A DNA stretch of 64,000 nt from Campylorhamphus procurvoides (lineage: Eukaryota > Chordata > Aves > Passeriformes > Dendrocolaptidae). Below the pieces are notes generated by a model, which saw only the letters and a program-made list of their open reading frames with translations, had not been told where the DNA came from and searched no databases. A program made the position numbers and the translations under genes. This document shows, piece by piece, positions 25,355 to 37,110 of this stretch; within the stretch, counting starts at the first letter, position 1, and every line of letters starts with the position of its first letter. The stretch is from contig WBMV01001028.1 in assembly GCA_013396655.1 (NCBI GenBank), positions 14,042 through 78,041 on the forward strand, written 5' to 3'.

Positions 25355-26350
25355 ATCATGGGGATAATTGAGACTGCAAGGGATCTTAGGAGGTTTCAAG
25401 TACAAGGCCTGACACATGATAAGCAGATGACTCTTCCCAAGTCTCCAGTAGGATTTTTGCCAGGGGTCTGCTTTCCCTGGTCTAGGCTGCTCATTGCTCC
25501 GCCCTGAATGTTATGCAGACCTTGTTGTCCTTTCTTTCCCAGCGCTGTCCTGCCCATCTGGATAATAGACCTCTCCTCCTGTGTATTGACTCCTCCTTGA
25601 AGTTTGCTGTCACTTTCAAAGATGATGATCGTGCCCTCTGGTGCATCCTGCAGGTCACTGAGAGATGTTAAATGACATGTCTCACAAGACACCCTGCTGT
25701 AGTCCACTTCTTACCAGGTTGTACTGTCTGATCTTGCATACAGGCAGACTGTGGCATAAAGTGTTGGCCAGCCTTGACCAAGACTGCTTAAGTTAACTCT
25801 TTTCCCCTTTCATCCACAAATTCAGTCATTTTGCCACAGAAGGTAATCAGCTGGGTCAGGCACAACCCTGCTTTGATAAATCCATCCTGAGTGTACCCAT
25901 TCCCTTCTATTCTTTCTTATGGCCATAAATGTGTTCCAAGAGGACTCAATCTGTGATTTTACCAAGAGACATCACAAAGCTGACTGATCTACAGATCATC
26001 CCTATGTCCTTTTTTGAAGGTGTGTGTGATTAATTGCCCTTCTCCTGTCCATGTGCTGAGCTCTGCCTTGAATGACACCAACCCTGCATGCCCAGGAAAC
26101 TTTTATGAATTTCTCCTTTGCGCCCTGCCCTTGCTCCCACCTCTGTATGCTGCATTTTTATGCTGGAGTTCTGCCATGATGTTCTTTTTAGCCAAGTCCT
26201 GACAGGCCGACTGTTCTTATGCCTGGAGAATGCCCTTCTGTGTCTGCGAGCTTTCCTTAGCTCCTTTGCTTTTCAGAATAGCCTGCCATTGATCCCACCT
26301 ACCTGGTCACCACTCCCTAAGTCCAACCAAGCTCACCTGAAATCCAGGCA
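25355..26350 (-). mobile_element. Ancient, highly decayed CR1-like LINE (reverse transcriptase region)
   Basis: On the minus strand the translation keeps a faint but ordered CR1 pattern. At about 25640-25560, FESDSKLQGGVNTQEERSII matches the RT active-site block (FADDTKL... in the family, with the two aspartates here read as SD). At about 25880-25830 the sequence follows the family's hydrophobic RT segment before a basic VDE-like stretch. At about 25980-26035 it follows the GNYRP-like region, and near 26340 it resembles the segment that joins endonuclease to linker. The 25355-25400 end resembles a CR1 3' UTR (TTGAGACTGCAAGGGATC word). Divergence is much higher than in the other CR1 copies here, so the boundaries and subfamily are uncertain. 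Confidence 0.6.
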
Positions 26351-26919
26351 TTATACTTTGCAAAAAATATATTAATTTTCTCTTTTTATTAGTTCCACTT
26401 TGATGTGCAGATACCTGTAGGATTCATTTAGCAAGTTCTTGCCTTTTAACTCCTAATGAATCTCCACTCCTCCATTTACACTCTTCTAAAGTAGTAGCTG
26501 TTTCTGAACTTTGATCTGCATTTCAGGGAAACATACTCCTAACTGTTAGATTGAACTATATTTGCACTTTCCCCCACCAGCTCCTGTGATGGCAAGACTC
26601 ACTGATGTATTTTATTATGAAAAGGTGATAGCAGTTGTTTTTTGTACTCTCATAGCAAAGATGTTTGTGTTTCCATTTAAAAAAAAACACCAAAAAACAT
26701 TCTCCTTAAAGTGATAAGTAGTGTACTTTCATGACAGTAACACCTTATTTAATATTTATCCTCTACTTTTCCTATTTCAAGATTTCGAATGAAACCATCT
26801 TTTTTCATTGGCAGTAAGAGAGAAACACACTTCCCCTCAAAAAGAGGAAATTGGAAACTGAACATTTGTAAGGCTTATGAGACTGAATATTATTTTTGCA
26901 TTTTCTTCAAACCTGGCTA
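26351..26919. other. Non-coding stretch, nothing recognised
   Basis: AT-rich sequence between the decayed CR1 and the ERVL-type LTR, with an A-run near 26679-26688. No gene is supported. Confidence 0.55.
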
Positions 26920-27487
26920 TGCTAGTTTTTGCTGGGGTAGGGTTAACTTTCTTCCCAGTGGCTGGTATGGGGCTATGTTTTGAATTTGTGCTGAACACAG
27001 GGCTGATAATACAGAGATGTTTTTGTTACTGCTGAGCAGGGCTTATATAGTCACAGTACCTTTTCTGCTTTTTGTACTGCCACACTGGTGAGCAATTTGG
27101 GGGTGCATGGGAGGTTTGGAGGAGACACAGCCAGGACAGGTGACCTAAACTGACCAAAGGATGTTCCAAATCACGTCATCATATTTAGTATACAAAGAGG
27201 TGGGGGAAGAAGGAGGAGGAAGGGGGAGGTGTTTAGATTGATAGAGTTTGTCTTCCCAAGTAACCACTCCACTTGATGGGCCCTGTTCTTCTGGAGGTGG
27301 CTGAACACCTGCCCAGCCATGGGAAGCAGTGAATTAATTCCTTGCTTTGTTTTGCTTTGCTTGTGGCATGGCTTTTACTTTTCCTATTAAACTGTCTGTA
27401 TCTCAGTCCATGAGTTTTCCAGCTTTTACCCTTCCAATTCTCTCCCTGATCCTGCTGTCTGGGGCTGGGCAGGCTGGGATGAAACCA
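26920..27487 (+). mobile_element. Solo LTR of an avian ERVL-type endogenous retrovirus
   Basis: This is a copy of a very common avian LTR type. Recognisable landmarks in order are the TGCTAGTTTTTGCTGGGG start, the GTGGCTGGTATGGGGCT block, the TGCTGAGCAGGGCTTA block, and the ACACAGCCAGGACAG and CTGACCAAAGG words. After these come the purine-rich GGGGGAAGAAGGAGG stretch, TGTCTTCCCAAGTAACC, and GGTGGCTGAACACCTGCC. The end has an ATTAAA polyadenylation signal near 27386 and a C/T-rich 3' part. It ends near GAAACCA. No internal gag, pol or env sequence flanks it, so it is a recombination-derived solo LTR. I saw no clear target-site duplication, so the ends may be off by a few bases. Confidence 0.85.
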
Positions 27488-30400
27488 TAAGAATGTGTAT
27501 GATGTCTGGCAAATGTTTGAAATTAATAAATATATACTGAAAAACAGTGTTTCTAAGCATCGTGATAAAATATATTTGTTTCCAGCTTTGGAGAATCACA
27601 TGTCTGAAAAAAAGTCTGAATTTTTAAGATGTGCTACATGAAAAAGTAGACTTTATTATGTACATAATGCAACAACCATTATGTGAATTCTTAAAATCCT
27701 GCCTGATTCCTTTAGAAAGCACAAGACAGGTGTTTACCCTGCATTCTGAGTAATGCTTTTATTTTCCCTGTCTTAAAGAAAGGAGAAATGCTGCTGCTGC
27801 AATCCAGGCACCCAGTAAGGAGAAATTAGAGAAATGACCTGACTAGATGTGTTTTTTGTGTGGTCACACTTGGGTACATATTACTGTGGTCTCTACAGAA
27901 CAAAGCCTAAAGAATCTTGGTAATTCCACCTGATAGTTCAGAGGGGAAAAGAATAATTTCCTTTTTCTTTTTTCCTCAGCTGAAACTATCAAGAACATTC
28001 AAGTGGAATTTGGGAGATCTTCAGGATTGGCTGAAAGTGAAACTTTCCTCTGAAATAATTTGCTGACTCCTCACCTCATTCAACATTTGTCATTTAAACC
28101 ACATGAACTTGTTGTTCTTCAACAGGAATTCCCTTGTAATTCATTACTGCAAACAGAATAATGGTGGGGAGAAGGTAAACAAGCTGGCAAGTTTATTTGC
28201 AGTTTCCACAGCCTCTGTCAGAGTCTGCCACAAAAGGCTGTTAAACAAGACATATAGATGAGATGTAAAGTGCTTTTATAGATTTAAAGCTAAGAGACAC
28301 AAAACAAAACAAGAAGATAAATGGCTGTTTTTTACCTCTGCTAAAGCCAAGCAGCAGCTACTGCTGAAGCCTGTGTTGGAACTGGCTTTTCATCCTGAAT
28401 TCATTAACACTTCCCCCACCCTAAAAGCCCCAAATATCAATAAGATTGGAAATTTTCTACATTCTTCATTTTGTCCAAGGCAAGACAAAGCCAAGACAGA
28501 GTTTATAGTATGGTATAGTATGGTCACTGGAAAACTCCATCACCAGAGTAATCCGGGACTGGTAAGGTCAGACCAACATCAGATGAACTAAAATGAGACA
28601 TTCTGTGATGAATAGTAGAATGAAATATAAGAAATCTGTGCATAGCACTTGAAGCCAGGTGGTCTGTGATGAGAATAAATACTAAGACTTCTGCCAGTGC
28701 TCATGACAAACTTCCCTGTTCCCCATCTGTGTTTCTCCTCAGTGGAAGTGCCTTTCCTGGGTGGTGTCTTTGCTGTGTTAATGTGTAGTTCACTAGTACT
28801 GGTGTTCTGCATGCTCAGTTCATACAGAAAACAAGCTGGTAATTGCCTTCTGGCAAAAGGAAAGAATCAAATGTTCCCTTCACATCATCCCCTACGCAGC
28901 TTTGCCAGGCTCAGCAGTTTTTTCTACTTGAGAAGCCACTCAAGGATACAGCAGTTAGATTTCAAATGGCCTAGAACTGCCTGCACATCATAAAAACAAA
29001 CCCTTTAAATGTTTCACCAGTGGCATTTTCTTTTAGCTGTTTTTATTCAGCTCTATTTCAATCCATATGTGTGGATATTCTGCTCCATTTGGATGCAATA
29101 CGCTGGATGTACATCTCTCTGAGAGAACCACTCTCATACTCAATATCAAACTGGGACCATAAACTGGACACTAAAGTAGCACAAAACTTTGCACAAAGCA
29201 ATACCAGGGTGCAGAAGTTACTCGAGAAATGTTGTTGCAGTTACTCATTAAATGTTTTTGGTTTATTTTGTAGAGACATGGATATATTTGTAATAAATCA
29301 TGATAAATAATATATAGGTGTCTAAACTGCCTAAGTATATAAAATTTAGATAGAATAATGTATAAAATAGATTATATATAATTTTATATATTATATATTT
29401 CATATGTATTATATATAATAATGTGAACTGCATTTATGTACCTAAATGTGTCTAAATACAGAAATGTATGTGCTAACATATTACTGAAAAAGTTTACATG
29501 CATATAGAAATATATGTATTCATATACACAAATCACATGCCTAGATATCTATCTATTTGATGTATATGTCATTATATGTACAGTTGCTCTCTTGCCATGA
29601 AAATAATGTTATATTTTTTACTGTCAGGAAAAAGGGAGTACTGATCCCATGCTTCTTATGACTAGAGCATGATTCTACTGTAGAATAGTTTCCATATCCA
29701 AGACGGTATTTTGTTTATCACCAAGCCTGAGGAGATACATTTTTTCAGCTCATATTGATGTCTAGATAATGTGCATTTAGATGGGAGAAATGCAGTCATT
29801 TCTGTTAGGGATGTGTTACATTATTCAGTGATATTGCCACTCCGTCAGGTTGATAATCAGCTTGAAACTGTGCCTTGGTTCAGAAATGTTGCTTTCTTGA
29901 GCAGGACTACAACAGCAAAAACATCTGCAGCAGACTGTGCCATGCCTTACCTGTGCCACCAGAACCTGAACAACTGTCTTACAGGACTTCTTGTTCAACA
30001 CAGGTTTAGATTATTGTTGAAAATACACAGCAAATGTTGACTTGAAGTTCAAATACCACGAGGATGTTATTCTGGCTCATTCAGTAGATGGAAATTCACA
30101 TCCTTCTCCAAAAGTCCACTGGACATTGCAAGATAGACATGCAAGTGCTTTCTCAAAGTGTTTTTAAAATGTTTCATCAAGAAAATAATTTTTTAACAGC
30201 AATAAAGGATGGGGATAATTTTTAAATGCCCAGAATCTGTGGTGAAACCTGCCTTTTTAGTTTTTTTTACAGTGCAGGTTTCTGATAGACTCTCACTAAT
30301 GTTTCTGTAATTGTCAACTTTAACTTTCTCATTTATTTCACCATATTCTTTCTGTGCAATAACTGCCTTTCTCCTTGTTTTAACTTTTGTTTTAAATAAA

Positions 30401-30720
30401 CAATATCATGAAGGATCTTATTTAATAGTTTAAATGTTAGTTAGACTTTAAATGTTTTCAAGTTCGATCCTCTGCTTCACCAGTCAAAGGCCCTGGTAAT
30501 CAAAGAGCTGTATCGTTTAAGCTGCTCTGTTACTTCTTATGAAAATGCACATTCTCAGTCATAGCTTTTATCAAAGTCCCAAAGGTAACACAAGCACTGG
30601 TAGTATGAATTGAAAATATAACTTCACCAAACCTCTCTGGCTAGCTACTTTGATAGCTTTCAGTGAAGTGTAGCACCACTTTTCCTTACAGCTTTCTAAT
30701 TTAAGTTAACGCTGCTCAGA
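27488..30720. other. Non-coding stretch with an AT-rich low-complexity block
   Basis: No gene is supported. About 29,315-29,440 is dominated by TA-rich words (ATATAT, TTATATA) and looks like low-complexity sequence. An open frame at 28,697-28,993 has a hydrophobic stretch, but nothing else suggests it is real. Confidence 0.55.
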
Positions 30721-30940
<220 letters not shown>

Positions 30941-32399
30941 CATATATAAGATGGAAATAGCATCAAAACCTTTAAAACCACATATTTACTATGTTTTTAG
31001 GTAAAAAACCCTTTCCCACCAAACTTGTGGGACACATGGCTTATAAAAATATGTATTCTGAAAATAATTTTTCTTTTCAGTTTCATATCTTAAGAAATTT
31101 TGAATGTAAAATATACTGCAAATCCTCATATATCCTACCTGAATTAATTATAACTTTTTTAGCTACTGAAAGAAAAGATAGTTTTGCATAAGCAGAACTA
31201 AGAAATTTGTCTCATTTAGTGTTACAGACTTTTAATGCTATTAATATATGCACTGTGGAGTGCATTACTTCAAATAGATTAATTTCCTGTACTTTTTCTT
31301 CACTGATTTTTCAATAAAGTGATATTATTTGAACATAATATTTTTAAAGACCTTAGGAGCATCATAAAAATGCTTTTCACTGGCTTCTAAATGAATTTTC
31401 ACTCTTTAAATGCCTAAGTTTTAATGTGCCTTTCATTCTGGGTTTCTTTGAATCAGTCACCCTGCCTTTTAGAGCCAGGAACAAGCCTGCTGTTGAGATG
31501 CTGATAATAGATGCAGTGTATCCTGTATTTTGGATATGGCAAGGTGTAAGTGAACTGATACAGAACTGAGTTTAATAGGGGTCCTACTTTCTGAAATGCC
31601 TAGAAAAAGAAGATACAGATCAGCTTGCAGCAGAAGAGGAGCATATTTAGTCAGTTTCTGAATATCCACAGATGCTAGCATTGCTTTCTTGTTAGTGGAA
31701 GCAGTGATGAAGTCTCAGTTTGGTGATGCCCAATTTCAGGTTAGGGAGCCTTTGCAGCACTGGTGGTTCCAATGCAATGGATAACCACCACTGCCTTTAG
31801 CCTTTCCCTCTTGTTATTTCTTTTTATAATTCTCTCTGTTGGATCGTCTCAGTTCCTTAAGCTGGATTAAAGGGCATTGACAGCCACAAAACATGAAGTA
31901 AGACTAAAGCAGTTTGAAGTATTGTACATCATCTTATGTTCCCTAGCTATGATGAAATCAGTAGCCTGAGTAAAAGACATATCAAGGCACATTCTATCTG
32001 CTGTACTTATGCAAGTTTGCCCTGTAACTTTGCCTTGTAGCAGTAAATGGTGCCCTACACTGCAGCCCATGGACACTGTGGGGCTGTGCTGGCCCTAAGG
32101 CTTGTAGGGCTGTGGGAGGTTATATCACCATGCCCTTAATATGCCTTTTCACATTCAACTGACTCTATTGATCTGTGCAGAAAAGACAGGGTCCTCAGGA
32201 AATAAGATGATTCTGTGGTATCTCTTGTCCTTATTTACACCATTACTTGCTTTGACAGTTCATTGTGTAGTTTCTTTTCTTGTAGGTGCATCAAGTTTCT
32301 GAGCCATGGGAAGAAAGGATTGTGTGATCTCTCACAATCTTGTTTATTTCTCTCTAGATTAATCTTGCTAGAAAGGCATTATGTCTTCCCAGCTCAGGG
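30941..32399. other. Non-coding stretch, no gene seen
   Basis: AT-rich up to about 31,450, then more mixed composition. No gene or transposon is recognised. Confidence 0.55.
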
Positions 32400-33290
32400 G
32401 AGTCTTGCAGAGCTGGACATACAGACACCACGTGAGTGGTGTGGATGACACACTACAGGCATGGGATTCCATCCCGAGGGACCTGGGAGAAGTGGGCCCC
32501 TGGGAATCATCTAAAGTTCAACAAGGCCAAGTGCAAAGTGCTACACCTGGGCTGGGACAATCCCAGTATCAATCCAGGCTGGGGGACAAATGGACTGAAA
32601 GAAGCCATGCCAGGAAGGGCTTGGAGGTGCTGGTGGATTAGAGGCTGGACAGGGGCTGGCAATATACACTGACAGCACAGGAAGACAACCTTCTCCTGGG
32701 CTACATCAACAGAGGCACAGCCAGGATGTTGAGGGAGGTGATTCTGCTCCTCTACTCTGCTCTGAATAAACCCCACCTGCAGAGCTGTGTCCAGCTCTGG
32801 GGTCACAGCACAGGAGGACATTGACCTGTTGGAGCAAGTCCAAGGAAGGGCCACGAAGATTATTAGAGAAATAGTATGACTCTCCTATGAGGAAAGGTTA
32901 AGAAAGTTGGGGTTGTTCGGCCTGGAGAAGAGAAGGCTTTAGGATGACTTTATTGGAGCCTTTCAGTACCTGAATGTGGGCTACATGGGAGCTGGAGAGA
33001 GACTTTTGGCAAGGACATGGAGTGACAGGACAAGGTGGAATGGCTTTAAATTGAAAGGGAGCAAGTTTAGATTGTATATTAGGGAGAAATTATTTACTAT
33101 GAGTGTGGTGAGAAACTGGCACAGGTGTCCCAGAGAAACTGTGGATGCTCCATCCCTGGAAGCATTCAAGGCCAAGTTGAATGGGGCTTTGAGAAACCTG
33201 GTCTAGTTGAAGGTGGGAGAGGTTAGAATTAGCTGGTCTTTGGTATACCTTCCAACCTAAATCACTGTTTAATTCTATGGTTTAAAACCA
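32400..33290 (+). mobile_element. CR1 LINE fragment: C-terminal reverse transcriptase region and 3' end
   Basis: Plus-strand CR1. Landmarks in order are [20 protein letters not shown] near 32510-32570, and a GLEVLVD-type segment near 32620. The LINRGTARML-like region follows near 32700, then the block matching the C-terminal domain near 32830-32930. The SDRTRWNGFKLKGSKFRLYI segment is at about 33025-33085 and the R-NWHRCP-ETVDAPSLEAFK segment at about 33115-33170. A decayed 3' UTR ends near 33285. Frames shift repeatedly between these pieces, so it is a dead 5'-truncated copy of about 0.9 kb. Confidence 0.94.
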
Positions 33291-36200
33291 TTCAGTGTAA
33301 GCGTGAGAGTGTGGAGACTATGAAGGAAAATACCTTCCAGAGTAAAGCAGACTGTGCCCTAGGAAATAGCTGTCTGTTTTAGAGGACTGGACTGGACTCA
33401 GCATGCTGAGAGAAGGGTTTGCTGTTTGCCAAAGGGATCTCAGAAAGCAGTGTTTGACCATGGACTAAATGGATGGGAAACCATAGAAGAAATATTCTTT
33501 CCTCTTTCTGCAGGATACTGCCTATTACTCCTTCCTTGATCTCTTTTCCCTGCAGACGACAGGGGAAGGAAGACTAGTCCCAGAAAAGGCTGGAAATGCT
33601 TCAAGCCATTTGCTCTGTGCAGCAGAAGAGCCAGTCTCTGAAATTGCTGGAGTGAACAGCTATTTTCAGTCTGCATTGGCTTGAAGAGGCAGTGTAAAAA
33701 CTTTTGCTGCTGAGCCTTGTGTTGCCTTTAGGTATGTGGCTACCTGGAGTTCAGTTTGGAGTTCATTTTGTGGAGGAAACAACTTTTACGGGTGTTGGTG
33801 TGGTGCTTGCAAGAAATCACAAGCAATGAAAGCTTCCAGTCTGTGTGCAAGGCTAAGAATTATAATGAGAAACTCAAAGGATAAAAAATATGGAAGGGAG
33901 GCTTTCTTAATACCATCATTCTGTCAGTCTTTGCATTAGAGTGATATAATTGACTCTTATGAAGTACAAAGTCTTTCTGATCAGAAATACATCCCTTTGA
34001 AATGAAAGGTTTTTTTGAGCAGGAATTCTAGGGTAGTAAAACTTTAGAATTTATTTTACATGCAAACTTAATCCCTTCTTTAATACAGAGGAAATAAATG
34101 TCTGGATGCTTGTTTCCTGTGCCCTTTGCAGGACTGTGCTTTAGTGTCATGTTCAGTATTATTTCTCTGCACTAACTCAGCCTGTAATTTTCAGTCCTTT
34201 TGTATTTTATATAAGTGTATTAGGGAAAAAAAAGAAAAGCTACTTTCATCCTGGAGAAAATTATTTTTCCTGGGTTTTCTCTACAGCTGATGGGAGAAGA
34301 ATAATTATCTCCAAGCAGTCATTCTGTAATGAGCAATGGGCAATGGACAGTATACTGTGTACAGGAAGGAACTCTAATTTCAGAAGAAAACTGTCACTTC
34401 TCTTTTTGGATATGAGTTTATTCACACCAGTTGTTCTGTTGCAAATCACTATCTCATAACACAGAACCAATTTAGTTTATTGAGACTTGTCATGATTCAC
34501 CAGCCTGCCTGGACATTTATACTTAGTGATAAAGATGGTTCAGTTTCTTTCCCTGCCTGCTATATTCTTTTAAAAATAATCTACTAGATACAGCAGGTCA
34601 TTTATGCATTCAGATTCAAATATGTATTTTCAGAAGCAGGCAGAAGGATTTTTGAGAATGTGCACAAAAAGAACATTTTGGAAGGGCCAGTGCCTATAGA
34701 CAGCCCTGCTGTTGTCTACATTAAAAAAAACACACCAAAACAAAACCAAAAAACCATCTACTGAATGCCATATGCTCAGACAACGGGTTAAAGAAGCTGA
34801 AGAAAAGCAGAGTGTAAGTACAGTGAAGTGCCTCAGAAGGTGTGTGTTGGGAAATAAACAAAATAAAGTCCTTGGAGACCAATTAGTACTAAGTGCAGGA
34901 ATTTATGAATAATTAATTATTCAAGAACATACTGAAATTATTAGCTTTAACCCTGTTTCACACTGTAGAAGTGAGCATTTAAAGACTGACAGTTTGGAAT
35001 ATTTACAAAAGGATTATCAGTCTGATGGAAAGCTTGTGTTGGAGGGGGGAGATAGAGAACAACACAACTTCATTGTTTCTTATACCCATTCCAATCATCT
35101 TTACTTTGAAAGAGAAATTACAACAAGACAAGAGGAGGGAAAGGGTCTGAAGAAAGCCTTCAACACTACTGAGTGTGGCCAGGTGCTTCCAGCAGCACCC
35201 TGTTGTCACCACTGTATTAAGGAACCAGATTGCTGAGAACAGGTAAACCAACAACTGGAATCCAGGAAACCATTCAAAACTTCCTTATGGGCTCATTTCC
35301 CAAAGTCATCTGTTGCAGCCGCCTAAAAAAGGTGTGAGTCTGGTGCTTGGTTAATATTTTCCAGTATTGGTTGTGTTTGGCAGCAGCAAATGAAAATCTA
35401 GCAGACACCAAGATATGGCCATTTATGATTTCTTTCAGTCCACAGGTTAAGAAACAAACTAAGTTAAGGAATGCAATGCCCATGTTCTCCTTATTTGCTG
35501 AAAGCATTTATTTCTAATAAAAACAGTAGAACCTATTCAGAAATATGCCAATGTATAGTATAAAAATATAAAACCAGTGTGAAAACAATGAGATAAATCA
35601 CTTCTGCAAAAAAAGTGGACATTATCCTTCTGCAATTTGCCTAACAGAGAAAAGCAGTATAAGGAACACAATGCAAATTATTTGCTAAATGTGTTTCCTG
35701 TGCTGATTGTTGCCAGGCTCTGTCAGTAAATGTTGGGGTCTGGACTTCATACTGAACACTTGTACCTTTCTTGCTGTGTTTCTCTGTTATCTCCCTGAAG
35801 GCATTTTCCTTCACTGCTTTGGTGGAGGTGATAGGGGAGTGAGGGAGGTGAATCAGGAATTGTAATTGCCATTACCTGGTGCGGAGGAGAGTGGAAGAGT
35901 TGGAGGTGAGGCTGTGCAGATGCTCCAAAGAATGAAGTGGAGCACCTGCAGCAAAAAATTGAATTCTTGTGACATATGATTGGCCAGGATTTCTTTTTTC
36001 CTGATCCATCCAGTGTGTATTATTGGCCTACCACCAGCAGAAATACTTTATCCCATCCAGCCCTGAGCATTCCATGGCAAGAAGGGATGTACTACAGAGC
36101 AAACAGAGGCGACCTGATGAGTTTCATACTGCACTCACCTGCAGCTCCTCAGTCCAGATTAGTCACAGGGAGCACACAGCTAATCCTCCTGTCCAGACTG

Positions 36201-36930
36201 TAAACTTGGAGGGGCTGGTAAGAGCCATGGTAGCAAAACCATGCCCCATGGAAATCAGAGATATTTTGATAGTTTCTATTTCCACTCCCCTGAAGGCAAA
36301 ATTTCAATGAACTCTAGTAAAGTGAAAAATGGTTTTGCTCTACCATTTCCTTATTCTTTTGACATGTCATCTCTTATAATCAAATTTGATCTGTTTACTA
36401 AAATAAATCCTCCACAAATAGCTTATGTTTTAGAAATAGTAATTTTGAGATACCAAGTCTGGGATTACCACTTAGTAAATATTGATATAGATTGTTGAAC
36501 TTCGTTGAAATGGGAAATCCACTCATTTAAATACTTTCCAGCAAAAATGTTTGACTGATTTCATGGGTTTTTACTGGGGAAAAAAAAGTGTTTAGAAGAT
36601 GAATCTACAAGATCATCTCTCTGAGTAATATTAATTCACAGAGAGACGCAACAAAGGCAGGGCGACACTATTCTCGCATTTCAGTCAATGAAGACCTGGG
36701 CAGTGGATTAGAACTACATTTGCTATTTAATTTTTTTAGGATGTCAGTTTAGTCTCTGCCTTTCCTGACAGTATTGGTGAAGTCAGATTTTAGGATTGTG
36801 AAAGATGTGATTTGTAATAGCTTGTTTTTTTTTTTTTTTTAATTAAATAAAAAACCAACCAACCAAAAAAACAAACAACTAAGGTATTTTCTGTGTTCTT
36901 ACTGTCTGCTGAAGAAATAGGAGGACTTTA
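33291..36930. other. Non-coding stretch, no gene seen
   Basis: No supported gene, RNA gene or transposon. A T run at about 36825-36840 directly precedes an A-rich segment (to about 36885), which is low-complexity sequence. Confidence 0.55.
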
Positions 36931-37110
36931 TGGTTGCCAGGCTCACATCTATATAATTTTCATACTTCAAACATAGAATTTGCTAATTATTGCAGCATGA
37001 TGGTTCTTGAATTTTACTTTTGGTTGCCAGGCTCACATCTATATAATTTTCGTACTTCAAATGTAGAATTTGCTTATTATTGCAATGTGATGGTTCTTGA
37101 ATTTTACTTC
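36931..37110. repeat. 90-bp tandem duplication (two copies)
   Basis: Copies at 36931-37020 and 37021-37110 both start TGGTTGCCAGGCTCACATCT and have a period of exactly 90. They differ at about seven positions, nearly all transitions, so the duplication is not recent. Because 90 is a multiple of three, an open frame runs across both, but nothing supports it as a protein. Confidence 0.95.

Noticed and set aside
28697..28993. 98-codon frame with a hydrophobic, membrane-like stretch
   Set aside because: One hydrophobic stretch occurs readily in T-rich DNA; there is no start context or conservation evidence.
30455..30485. GTTCGATCC word resembling a tRNA T-loop
   Set aside because: No matching A-box or acceptor stem can be placed around it.
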